Shown one piece after another: positions 26,467-33,819 of a stretch of DNA of 64,000 bases; position 1 is the stretch's first letter; the number at the start of each line of letters is the position of its first letter. A program made the position numbers and the translations under genes. The DNA lies in contig JAUXQH010000061.1 in NCBI GenBank assembly GCA_030685065.1, positions 1 to 64,000 on the forward strand, in the 5' to 3' direction. The notes beneath the pieces are model-generated. The model did not search any database, had not been told where the DNA came from, and saw nothing but the letters and a program-made list of their open reading frames with translations. The stretch is from Pseudomonadota bacterium (GTDB lineage Bacteria > Myxococcota_A > UBA796 > SXON01).

Positions 26467-27707
26467 GCACCTTCGGCACGGACGGCATCCGGGGGCGCGC
26501 CAACGTAGACATCGGCCCCCAGATCGCCATGGCGCTGGGAAACGCGCTCGTCGCGGTGCTGGGGCCGCGGATCGCGGTCGCCCGGGACACGCGTCCGAGC
26601 GGACCGATGCTCGTCGCCGCGACGATCGCGGGCATCACCACCGCGGGCGGGGAGGCGGTCGATCTGGGCGTGCTCCCCACGTCGGGGCTCTCCGCGCTCG
26701 TCGCGCGGCTCGGGCTCTCCGGCGGGGTGATGGTCACCGCGTCGCACAACCCGCCCGCGGACAACGGTCTGAAGGCCGTCGGATCGACGGGCGCGAAGCT
26801 GACGGAGGCCGAGCGTAGGTCAGTGGAAGCCCGGCTCGGCGGCGCGCTCGACCACGCCGCGATTCCGGGCGGGGTGACCGTCGTCACCGACGCGGGCGAA
26901 CGCTACGTGGCCGCGGTGCTGGACGTCGTGCCGCGCGGGCGTTGGCTCCTGGGCCACACCGTCGCGATCGACTCGGCGAACGGCGCCGCGGCCGGCCTCG
27001 CGGGGCGGGTGCTCGTGGCGCTCGGCGCGCGGGTCATCACCCTCGGAGACGGGGCTGGCGGCGCGATCAACGTGGGGTGCGGGGCGATGGCGCCCGACGC
27101 GCTGGTCGCCACCGTCGCTGCCCACGAAGCCTCGGCGGGCATCGCGCTCGACGGAGATGGCGACCGCGGCGTGCTCGTCACCGCGGAGGGCGCCGTGCTC
27201 GACGGAGACGCCTTGTTGTGGCTCTGCGCCGAGGGCGAGGTGGTGGTCGGCACGATCATGAGCAACGGCGGCCTCGAGGCGGGCCTGGCCGCGCGGGGCA
27301 TCGAGCTTCTGCGCACGCCCGTCGGCGATGCCCACGTCGCCGCGGCCATGCGGGAAACCGGCGCCGCGGTCGGGGGCGAGCCCTCCGGACACGTGCTCTT
27401 CGCGGACGGCCTCCCCACCGCGGACGGCCTGGTGGCCACGCTCCGGGCGCTCCACCCCGATCCGCGGGGGCTCGCCGCGCGCCTCTCCGGCCTCCCGCGC
27501 TTCGCCCAGCTCAACCTCGCCGTGAAGATCGCGCCAGCACGCATTCCGGTCACCGACAGCATCGCCAGCGCGCTTCGTTCGGACGGGGCGCGCGTGGTCG
27601 TGCGGGCCAGCGGCACCGAGCCGGTGGTGCGGCTGATGGTCGAGCACGCGGACCCGGAGGTGGCCCGCGTGGGGCTCGAGCAGCTCAGGAGCGCGCTGAT
27701 CGGATAA
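26463..27707 (+). CDS. glmM: Phosphoglucosamine mutase
   Basis: 414 residues, about 30 short of the usual 445. It opens with FGTDGIRGRAN, has the phosphoserine loop VTASHNPP with Ser94, the magnesium loop DGDGDR, the sugar-binding GEPSGHVLF and the phosphate-binding RASGTEPVVRLMVE. It converts glucosamine-6-phosphate to glucosamine-1-phosphate for UDP-GlcNAc, feeding peptidoglycan and lipid A. The shortness comes mostly from trimmed loops rather than a missing motif. Overlaps cdaR by ATGA. Confidence 0.95.
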   Translation: MSTFGTDGIRGRANVDIGPQIAMALGNALVAVLGPRIAVARDTRPSGPMLVAATIAGITTAGGEAVDLGVLPTSGLSALVARLGLSGGVMVTASHNPPADNGLKAVGSTGAKLTEAERRSVEARLGGALDHAAIPGGVTVVTDAGERYVAAVLDVVPRGRWLLGHTVAIDSANGAAAGLAGRVLVALGARVITLGDGAGGAINVGCGAMAPDALVATVAAHEASAGIALDGDGDRGVLVTAEGAVLDGDALLWLCAEGEVVVGTIMSNGGLEAGLAARGIELLRTPVGDAHVAAAMRETGAAVGGEPSGHVLFADGLPTADGLVATLRALHPDPRGLAARLSGLPRFAQLNLAVKIAPARIPVTDSIASALRSDGARVVVRASGTEPVVRLMVEHADPEVARVGLEQLRSALIG

Positions 27708-27732
27708 GCGGAGGCCGTCTTCGGAGCCCCGC

Positions 27733-28455
27733 ATGAGCCGCCTCGGTGTCAACATCGATCACGTCGCCACCCTGCGCCAGGCCCGCCGCGCGAAGTACCC
27801 CGACCCGCTGGCCGCGGCGCTCGTCGCGGAACGCGCGGGCGCGGACCAGATCACGGTCCACCTCCGCGGCGATCGGCGCCACATCCAGGACCACGATCTG
27901 TTCCGGCTCCAGGCCTCGGTCCAGACGTTCCTGAACGTCGAGGCCGCGTGTACGGACGACATGTGGAAGGTGCTCGAGCAGGTCCGGCCCCGCCGCGTCA
28001 CGCTCGTGGAGGAGCGCCCGGGGGAGGTCACGACGGAGGGCGGGCTCGACGTCGCGCGGCACGGCGCCGAGGTGCAGGAGTTCGCCACGCGCCTCTCCAA
28101 GCTGGGGATCCGGGTCGCGTTGTTCGTCGACCCGATGCCCGAGCAGATCGCCATCTCCCGCAAGCTGGTGGGCGTGGACATGGTCGAGCTGAACACCGCG
28201 GCCTACGCGGAGGCCGACGTCGGCTCCGGCGGCGCGGAGGACGAGCTCTCGCGCCTCGCGCGGGCGTGCGAGCAGGCGCGGGGCCTGGGCCTCCAGGTCG
28301 CGGCCGGCCACGGCCTGACCCTCCACAACCTCGGCGCGCTCGTCTCGGCGGCGCCCGGCATCGAGGAGTACAACATCGGCCACGCCCTCGTCGGGGACGC
28401 GCTGTTCTTCGGCTTCGACGAGTCGGTGCGGCGGTACAAGGCGGCATGTGGGTGA
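27733..28455 (+). CDS. pdxJ: Pyridoxine 5'-phosphate synthase
   Basis: 240 residues, the standard length. Starts LGVNIDHVATLRQARR, with EVNTAAYAE-type and LHNLGALV segments characteristic of PdxJ. It condenses 1-deoxy-D-xylulose-5-phosphate with 3-amino-2-oxopropyl phosphate, the last ring-closing step of DXP-dependent vitamin B6 synthesis. GGAG 7 nt before ATG 27733 is a normal ribosome-binding site. The neighbour that overlaps its end is the NAD(P)HX repair enzyme; pdxJ-acpS-nnr-tsaE is a frequent order, and here acpS is absent. PLP also serves the cysteine desulfurase downstream. Confidence 0.96.
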   Translation: MSRLGVNIDHVATLRQARRAKYPDPLAAALVAERAGADQITVHLRGDRRHIQDHDLFRLQASVQTFLNVEAACTDDMWKVLEQVRPRRVTLVEERPGEVTTEGGLDVARHGAEVQEFATRLSKLGIRVALFVDPMPEQIAISRKLVGVDMVELNTAAYAEADVGSGGAEDELSRLARACEQARGLGLQVAAGHGLTLHNLGALVSAAPGIEEYNIGHALVGDALFFGFDESVRRYKAACG

Positions 28456-29870
28456 AGGCCCGCACCCGGTCCGCCTCCCTGCCGGTCTCCCGCGCCGACG
28501 TGATCCGCGCGCTCGATCGGTACCTCATCGACAAGGTCGGCATCCCGAGCCCGGTGCTCATGGAGCACGCGGCGCACCTCGTGGCGGACGCCATCCGCGC
28601 CCGCTTTCCCGACGCCCGTAGGGTCATGATCCTGGCGGGGCCGGGCAACAACGGGGGAGACGGCTACGCCGTGGCGCGGCACCTCGCGATCGCGGGCCTC
28701 GCCGTGCGCGTCGTGGCGGTGCTCCTTCCGCGCTCGCCCGAGTGCGTGCTCCACGCCGCGATCGCCGAGCGGCTCGGGCTGGTGGCGCGGCTGGAGGACG
28801 CCTGGGAGGCGGGCCCGCCGGACCTCTACGTCGATGCCGTCTATGGGACGGGCCAACGCGCCCCGTTGAACGTGCCGCCGCTCCCGCCGCTCGACGCTCC
28901 GCTGGTCGCGCTGGACGTGCCGACCGGCATCGACGCGGACACCGGCGCGCGCCTCGGGGAGTTCCCCCGTGCGGATCACGTGGTGACGATCGGCCGCCTC
29001 AAGCCGTTCCTCTTCGTCCATCCGATTCCGTGGGATCTGGTGGACATCGGGGCGGAGCTGATCTCCGGCGAGCCGCCCGAGGCCGTGCTCGTCGACTCGC
29101 TCACGCCCACGCCGTTCGCCGCGGGGGAGACCAAGTGGTCCCGCGGGCACGTCGGCGTGTATGCCGGCTCGCCCGAGATGGCCGGCGCGGGCGTGCTCGC
29201 GTCCCGCGCGGCGCTGCGGGCGGGCGCGGGCCTCGTCACGCTGCTCGTCCCGAAGGACGCCTGGAGCCGCCTCGGGAGCCTCCCGCCCGAGGTGATGGTG
29301 CGCGACCGGGCGGCGCTCGAGCACGGCGCGCTCGAGCGCTACGACGCCCTCGTGGTCGGCCCCGGCCTGGGGCGCGGCCCCGACGAGGACGTGCGTCGCA
29401 TCTGGCGCGAGCTACCGATCCCCTGCGTGTTCGACGCGGACGGGCTCACCGCCATCGTCAGCCTGCCCCCCTCCGCGCATCCCCGCCTGATCACGCCCCA
29501 CGCCGGCGAGGCCGCGCGCCTGCTCGGAACCCCGTGGCGGGAGCTCGAGGCGGATCGGCTGCGGACCGCCGCGCGCCTCCGCGATCTGGCGCCCGCCATC
29601 TACAAGGGGGCGAATCCCATCGTGACCGGCGCGCCGTTGAGGATCGTCCGGGGCGGCAACGCCCAGATCGCGACCGGCGGGAGCGGGGACGTGCTCGCGG
29701 GCCTGTGTGGGGCGCTGCTGGCGCGCGCGCGACCGCGCGACCGCGAAGCCGTCGAGGCCGTCGCGCTCGAAGCCGCGTGGCTGCACCAGCGGGCTGGGGT
29801 GCTGGCGGGGCCGGTGGGCATCGGCGCGTCGGACATCGCCGACGCGCTGCCGCGGGCGCGGACCCCGTAA
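28446..29870 (+). CDS. nnr: Bifunctional NAD(P)HX epimerase/dehydratase (YjeF/Nnr)
   Basis: 474 residues. The N-terminal half (about 1-210) is the YjeF_N epimerase with AGPGNNGGDGYAVARHL; the C-terminal half (about 225-470) is the ADP-dependent dehydratase with VVGPGLG, DADGLTAI, ITPHAGEAARLLG and ATGGSGDVLAG. Together they repair hydrated NADH and NADPH. Start ATG 28446 overlaps pdxJ by 10 nt. All expected motifs are present and the length is close to the family's approx. 500 residues. Confidence 0.95.
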   Translation: MWVKARTRSASLPVSRADVIRALDRYLIDKVGIPSPVLMEHAAHLVADAIRARFPDARRVMILAGPGNNGGDGYAVARHLAIAGLAVRVVAVLLPRSPECVLHAAIAERLGLVARLEDAWEAGPPDLYVDAVYGTGQRAPLNVPPLPPLDAPLVALDVPTGIDADTGARLGEFPRADHVVTIGRLKPFLFVHPIPWDLVDIGAELISGEPPEAVLVDSLTPTPFAAGETKWSRGHVGVYAGSPEMAGAGVLASRAALRAGAGLVTLLVPKDAWSRLGSLPPEVMVRDRAALEHGALERYDALVVGPGLGRGPDEDVRRIWRELPIPCVFDADGLTAIVSLPPSAHPRLITPHAGEAARLLGTPWRELEADRLRTAARLRDLAPAIYKGANPIVTGAPLRIVRGGNAQIATGGSGDVLAGLCGALLARARPRDREAVEAVALEAAWLHQRAGVLAGPVGIGASDIADALPRARTP

Positions 29871-29949
29871 GGATCCCCAGGCCCGCCGACGCCCCTTGAC
29901 GATCCTCGTCCGCATGCGCATCTCAAGGCCGCCGCACCGGAAGGCCCCC

Positions 29950-30411
29950 ATGCGCCGCGTCCTCTCTCCCGACCCCGAGACCACCGCCGCGCTCGGCGCG
30001 CGCGTCGCCTCGCTCCTGTTCGAAGGCGCGGTCGTGCTGCTCTCCGGGGATCTCGGGGCAGGGAAGACGTGCTTCTCCCAGGGCCTCGCGCGTGGGCTCG
30101 GCGTCGTGGGCACCGTACAGAGCCCCACGTTCGTGCTCGTGATGGAGTACCCCGAGGCGCGGGTGCCGCTGCGCCACGCGGACCTGTACCGGCTCGATCG
30201 CGCCGAGGAGGCCGTCGCGCTCGGCATCGAGGAGCGCGTCGGGTACGATGGCGCCTGGGTGATCGAGTGGTCCGACCGGTTCCCGCAGCTGTGGCCCGAC
30301 GATCGGCTCGAGCTCCGCTTCGCCCACGCGGAGCTCGGGCGGGTCATCGAGGCCGTCGCCACCGGTCCGAAGCACGCGCCCCTGCTCGACGCCTTCGGGG
30401 CCGCGTCGTGA
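29950..30411 (+). CDS. tsaE: tRNA threonylcarbamoyladenosine biosynthesis ATPase TsaE
   Basis: 153 residues. P-loop GDLGAGKTCFSQGLARGLGV, SPTFVLVMEY with the switch residues, and HADLYRLD mark the YjeE/TsaE family. It works with TsaB and TsaD to complete t6A37 in ANN-decoding tRNAs; those partners are not in this window. I chose ATG 29950 because GGAAGG lies about 5 nt upstream; ATG 29914 would add 12 Arg/Pro-rich residues. Its stop overlaps the GTG of the HhH protein gene. Confidence 0.93.
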   Translation: MRRVLSPDPETTAALGARVASLLFEGAVVLLSGDLGAGKTCFSQGLARGLGVVGTVQSPTFVLVMEYPEARVPLRHADLYRLDRAEEAVALGIEERVGYDGAWVIEWSDRFPQLWPDDRLELRFAHAELGRVIEAVATGPKHAPLLDAFGAAS

Positions 30412-30878
30412 CGCCCGATCGCCCCGTCCGCGCCTCGGCCTTCGTCGGGCTCCTGCTCACGGCCGGCGTGCTGCTCGGCGGGCCCGAGCCGGTGGACGCG
30501 CGGGTGGTGCAGCTGGTGGGGGTGCCGTCCCCCGGCTGGTACGAGGCGGACGATCTGGGCGCGGCCGCTCGCGCCGCGGGAGGTCCGCCGGCGCACCTCG
30601 CCGCGGGCCCGATCGAGGATGGCGACACCGTGCGGCTCGTGTCCGGCTGGGCGCTCCCCGTGCGCACGCTCGCGCCGGTCGCCACGCGGGTGTTCGGCGG
30701 GCGGGTGTCCCTGAACAACGCCACGATGGCGGACCTCGAGGGCCTCCCCGGCATCGGGCCCGCGCTCGCGGCGCGCATCGTGGCCGGGCGTCCGTTCGGC
30801 AACCTCGAAGATCTCGACCGCATCAAGGGGATCGGCCCGGCCAAGCTCCGCGCGCTCGCGTCGCTCGTGGCGCCGTGA
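30408..30878 (+). CDS. ComEA-like exported helix-hairpin-helix protein
   Basis: 156 residues. An N-terminal hydrophobic segment (SAFVGLLLTAGVLLGG) anchors or exports it. Residues about 28-90 resemble a small SLBB-like strand domain (VVQLVGVPSPGWYE, GDTVRLVSGW), and the C-terminus has two HhH hairpins: LNNATMADLEGLPGIGPALA and LDRIKGIGPAKLRAL. This is the ComEA architecture that binds incoming DNA in competence, and type IV pilus ATPases are encoded about 3 kb downstream. A role in uptake is inference; similar proteins occur in non-competent species. Confidence 0.85.
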   Translation: MTPDRPVRASAFVGLLLTAGVLLGGPEPVDARVVQLVGVPSPGWYEADDLGAAARAAGGPPAHLAAGPIEDGDTVRLVSGWALPVRTLAPVATRVFGGRVSLNNATMADLEGLPGIGPALAARIVAGRPFGNLEDLDRIKGIGPAKLRALASLVAP

Positions 30879-31906
30879 TCTACCTCGACCACAACGCCAC
30901 GTCGCCCCTCCGGCCAATCGCGCTCGAAGCGATGGTGCCGTGGCTCGGTGCCCCCGCCAACCCCTTCTCGCAGCACGCGCTCGGGCGCGCGGCCGCCGCC
31001 GCCATCGATCGGGCCCGGGCCCAGGTGGCCGCGCTCGCGGGGTGGCTCCGCGAGGGGGTCTATTTCACCTCCGGGGCGACCGAGGCGAACACGACCGTGC
31101 TGTCGCGCGGACGTTGGATCGTCAGCGCGGTCGAGCATCCGTCCGTGCTGGTGTGGGCGGATCGCCTCCTCCCGGTGGACGCCGAGGGCCGCGTGTGCCT
31201 CGAAGAGCTCGCGGCTCCGGGCTACTTCGAGGGCTACTCGGGCTTGTCCGTGATGCTCGCCAACAACGAGACGGGCGTGCTCTCCCCGATCGCGGAGCTC
31301 GCGACCCTCGCGCGGCGCGCCGGGGTGCTCCTCCACGTCGACGCGAGCCAGGCCCCCGGGCGCGTCCCGATGCGCATCGACGCGGACTTCGTCACGCTCT
31401 CCGCCCACAAATTCGGGGGGCCCCAGGGGGTCGGCGCCCTGCTCGCCCGGCCCGGGATCTCGCCGGAGCCCCTCCTTCGGGGCGGCCCCCAGGAGCGAGG
31501 CGTGCGCGCGGGCACGCACAACGTCGCGGGTGTGGTGGGGATGGGCGCCGCCGCCGCCGCGACCTTCGCCGCGATGAGCCCCGCGCGGCGCGACCGCCTG
31601 GAGCGCTCGTTGGTCGCCTTCGGCGGCCGGGTCGCGGGGGCCGGAGCGGACCGCCTCCCGAACACCTCCTGCGTGGCGTTCGATGGTGTGGAGGCCGCCG
31701 ATCTCGTCATGGCGCTCGACCTCGAGGGCATCGCCGTGTCCGCGGGGAGCGCCTGCGCGTCCGGATCGCCGGAGCCCTCGCACGTGCTGCGCGCCATGGG
31801 GTTCGCCGGGAGCGCGGTGCGGTTCTCCCTCGACGCGGACACGACCGACGGCGACGTCGACGCGGCGGCCGTGGCCGTGGCCCGGGTGCTGGCGAGGATG
31901 GCGTGA
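30875..31906 (+). CDS. Cysteine desulfurase (NifS/IscS-like)
   Basis: 343 residues, shorter than IscS (about 400). It starts IYLDHNATSPLRP, has HVDASQAPGR for cofactor contact, the PLP lysine in SAHKFGGPQG, and the active-site cysteine loop SAGSACASGSPEPSHVL. It releases sulfur from cysteine as persulfide. The next gene is mnmA, which uses such sulfur for tRNA 2-thiouridine, so the pair likely forms a dedicated relay. Start GTG 30875 overlaps the preceding stop. Confidence 0.93.
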   Translation: MIYLDHNATSPLRPIALEAMVPWLGAPANPFSQHALGRAAAAAIDRARAQVAALAGWLREGVYFTSGATEANTTVLSRGRWIVSAVEHPSVLVWADRLLPVDAEGRVCLEELAAPGYFEGYSGLSVMLANNETGVLSPIAELATLARRAGVLLHVDASQAPGRVPMRIDADFVTLSAHKFGGPQGVGALLARPGISPEPLLRGGPQERGVRAGTHNVAGVVGMGAAAAATFAAMSPARRDRLERSLVAFGGRVAGAGADRLPNTSCVAFDGVEAADLVMALDLEGIAVSAGSACASGSPEPSHVLRAMGFAGSAVRFSLDADTTDGDVDAAAVAVARVLARMA

Positions 31907-31928
31907 GGCCGGAGCCTGGCTCGGTGAG

Positions 31929-31934
31929 TTAGAC
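31929..31934 (+). promoter_or_regulatory. -10-like hexamer for mnmA
   Basis: TTAGAC ends 7 nt before ATG 31942, with only GCCCCGG between; no Shine-Dalgarno is present. The identical GTTAGACG string precedes mutL at nearly the same distance. Confidence 0.45.
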
Positions 31935-31941
31935 GCCCCGG

Positions 31942-33036
31942 ATGCGTATCGTCGTCGCGATGTCCGGTGGCGTGGACTCGTCCGTGGCCGCGGCGCTCCT
32001 GCACGAGCAGGGGCACGAGGTCATCGGCATCCACATGAAGCTGCACGACGTGCCGGAGGGGCCGCCCTCCGGCCCCCAGAAGGCCCAGGCGGCGAGCCCC
32101 TCCGCCTCCGGGCACTGTTGCGGGCTGGACGATGCCCTCGACGCGCGTCGCGTGGCAGATACGCTCGGGATCCCGTTCTACGTGATGAACCTGCGGGACG
32201 CCTTCAAGGCCGCCGTGATGGACGACCTCGCGAACGCCTACGTGAAGGGCTTCACCCCCAACCCCTGCGTGCAGTGCAACGGGGTGCTCAAGTTCCAGGT
32301 GCTGCTCGCCCGCGCGCGGGCCCTCGGCGCCGAAGCGCTGGCGACGGGGCACTACGTCCGCTCCGACGGCGCGCGCCTGTACATGGCGGCCGATCGTGAC
32401 AAGGACCAGTCGTATTTCCTCTGGGGCATCCGTCCGGAGGCGCTCGCGCAGAGCCGCTTTCCGCTCGGGGAGATGACCAAGCCAGAGGTCCGCGCGCACG
32501 CCGAGCGATTCTCCCTCACGACGGCCCAGAAGCCGGAGTCGATGGAGGTGTGTTTTCTCCCGGACGACGACCACGCGCGCTTCATCCGGGAAGCCCGCCC
32601 CGATGTGGAGGGCGCGGGCGACATCGTCGACGAGGACGGGCGTGTTCTCGGCCGTCACGACGGCTACTTCCGCTACACGGTCGGCCAGCGCCGCGGGCTC
32701 GGGGTCGCCGCGGGCACGCCGATCTACGTGCTGCGCATCGAGCCGGACGCCCGGCGCGTCGTGGTGGGGCCCGCCGATCGCTTGATGGAGCAGGGGCTCG
32801 TGGCGGCCGGCGTGAGCTGGATCCGCGAGCCGACCCCGGGGGAGGAGGTCACCGCGCGCATCCGGCACCGGGGCGCGCTGATCCCGTGCAACGTCGAGTC
32901 GCTCGCGCCCCTGTCCCTCCGCTTCCACGCACCCGCGCGGGCCGTCGCGCCCGGGCAATCCGTGGTGTTGTACGCGGGGGACGAGCTGCTCGGCGGCGGC
33001 GTCATCCAGCGCGCATCCACGGTGGCGGCGGCGTGA
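31942..33036 (+). CDS. mnmA: tRNA-specific 2-thiouridylase MnmA
   Basis: 364 residues. PP-loop MSGGVDSSVAAALL, then the catalytic cysteines in TPNPCVQCNGVLKF and the second in MEVCFLPDDD, with the intervening DKDQSYFLWGI motif. It adenylates U34 of Lys, Glu and Gln tRNAs and installs sulfur. A stretch near residues 35-60 rich in Pro, Ala and Ser looks like an insertion compared with the compact E. coli protein. The upstream cysteine desulfurase provides the sulfur source. No Shine-Dalgarno is seen; see the -10-like hexamer at 31929. Overlaps rnc by GTGA. Confidence 0.96.
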   Translation: MRIVVAMSGGVDSSVAAALLHEQGHEVIGIHMKLHDVPEGPPSGPQKAQAASPSASGHCCGLDDALDARRVADTLGIPFYVMNLRDAFKAAVMDDLANAYVKGFTPNPCVQCNGVLKFQVLLARARALGAEALATGHYVRSDGARLYMAADRDKDQSYFLWGIRPEALAQSRFPLGEMTKPEVRAHAERFSLTTAQKPESMEVCFLPDDDHARFIREARPDVEGAGDIVDEDGRVLGRHDGYFRYTVGQRRGLGVAAGTPIYVLRIEPDARRVVVGPADRLMEQGLVAAGVSWIREPTPGEEVTARIRHRGALIPCNVESLAPLSLRFHAPARAVAPGQSVVLYAGDELLGGGVIQRASTVAAA

Positions 33037-33752
33037 CGGGCTTCGCGAAGCTCCACGCCTTCCGGAACCCCGCGCTCCTCGCGCAGGCCCTGACCCACTC
33101 GTCGAACACCTCCGAGAGGCCCCACGAGCCGGACAACCAGCGCTTCGAGTTCCTCGGGGACGCCGTCCTCCAGCTCCTCGTGAGCGAGCTGCTCACCGAG
33201 CGATACCCCACGTGGGACGAGGGCGCGCTCTCCAAGGCCCGGTCCCGCGTGGTCGACACGGACAACCTCACCGCCCTGTCGACCGCCCTCGGCCTCCCCG
33301 CCGCCATCCGCGGAGACAAGGGCCTCGCCAACGAGATCGCGCGGGGCAGCAAGGTCGTCGCGGACGTTTTCGAGGCGTTCGTGGCGGCGGTCTACCTCGA
33401 CGCCGGCCTCGCGCGCACCCGCGAAGTGTTCACCCCGCTGCTCGGCCCGACCATCGAGCGCCTCTCGGACGCGCCGCTGCTGGACCCGAAGTCCGCGCTC
33501 CAGCAGCACCTCGAGATGAGGGGGCGCGCGCTCCCGCGCTACGTGCTGGCCAGCCACTCCGGCCCGGACCACGACCGTACGTTCACGGTCGAGGTGTACG
33601 CGGAGGAGCGGCTCCTCGGGGTGGGGACCGCCCGGCGAAAGCAGCGCGCCGAGGCTGAAGCTGCGCAGATGGCGCTCGCCGCCCTGGCAGCCGAAGCCGT
33701 GGAGGCGGCCGCTCCGGCGCGCGTCGGGCCGACGACCAGCCAGAAGGAATAG
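33033..33752 (+). CDS. rnc: Ribonuclease III
   Basis: 239 residues. The signature NQRFEFLGDAVLQLL near residue 35 and the metal-binding ADVFEAFVAAVYLD segment define the nuclease domain. The C-terminal double-stranded RNA-binding domain runs from about residue 155 (DPKSALQQHLEM) with KKQRAEAEAAQMAL-like helix 2 (here RRKQRAEAEAAQMALAAL). It processes rRNA and structured mRNAs. The start is GTG 33033, overlapping mnmA. Usual neighbour era is about 6 kb away, with the pilT genes between. Confidence 0.96.
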   Translation: MTGFAKLHAFRNPALLAQALTHSSNTSERPHEPDNQRFEFLGDAVLQLLVSELLTERYPTWDEGALSKARSRVVDTDNLTALSTALGLPAAIRGDKGLANEIARGSKVVADVFEAFVAAVYLDAGLARTREVFTPLLGPTIERLSDAPLLDPKSALQQHLEMRGRALPRYVLASHSGPDHDRTFTVEVYAEERLLGVGTARRKQRAEAEAAQMALAALAAEAVEAAAPARVGPTTSQKE

Positions 33753-33807
33753 ACAAGGCAACACGCCTGCTTTCAGCCGAAAGTGGGGCGTGCTCGCCGG
33801 CATATCC

Positions 33808-33813
33808 TATACT
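33808..33813 (+). promoter_or_regulatory. -10 element for the HEAT-PilT gene
   Basis: TATACT differs from TATAAT at one position and ends 6 nt before ATG 33820. It lies in a small AT-rich patch in otherwise GC-rich DNA, with no Shine-Dalgarno before the start. No good -35 at the standard distance. Confidence 0.55.
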
Positions 33814-33819
33814 GCGCGA

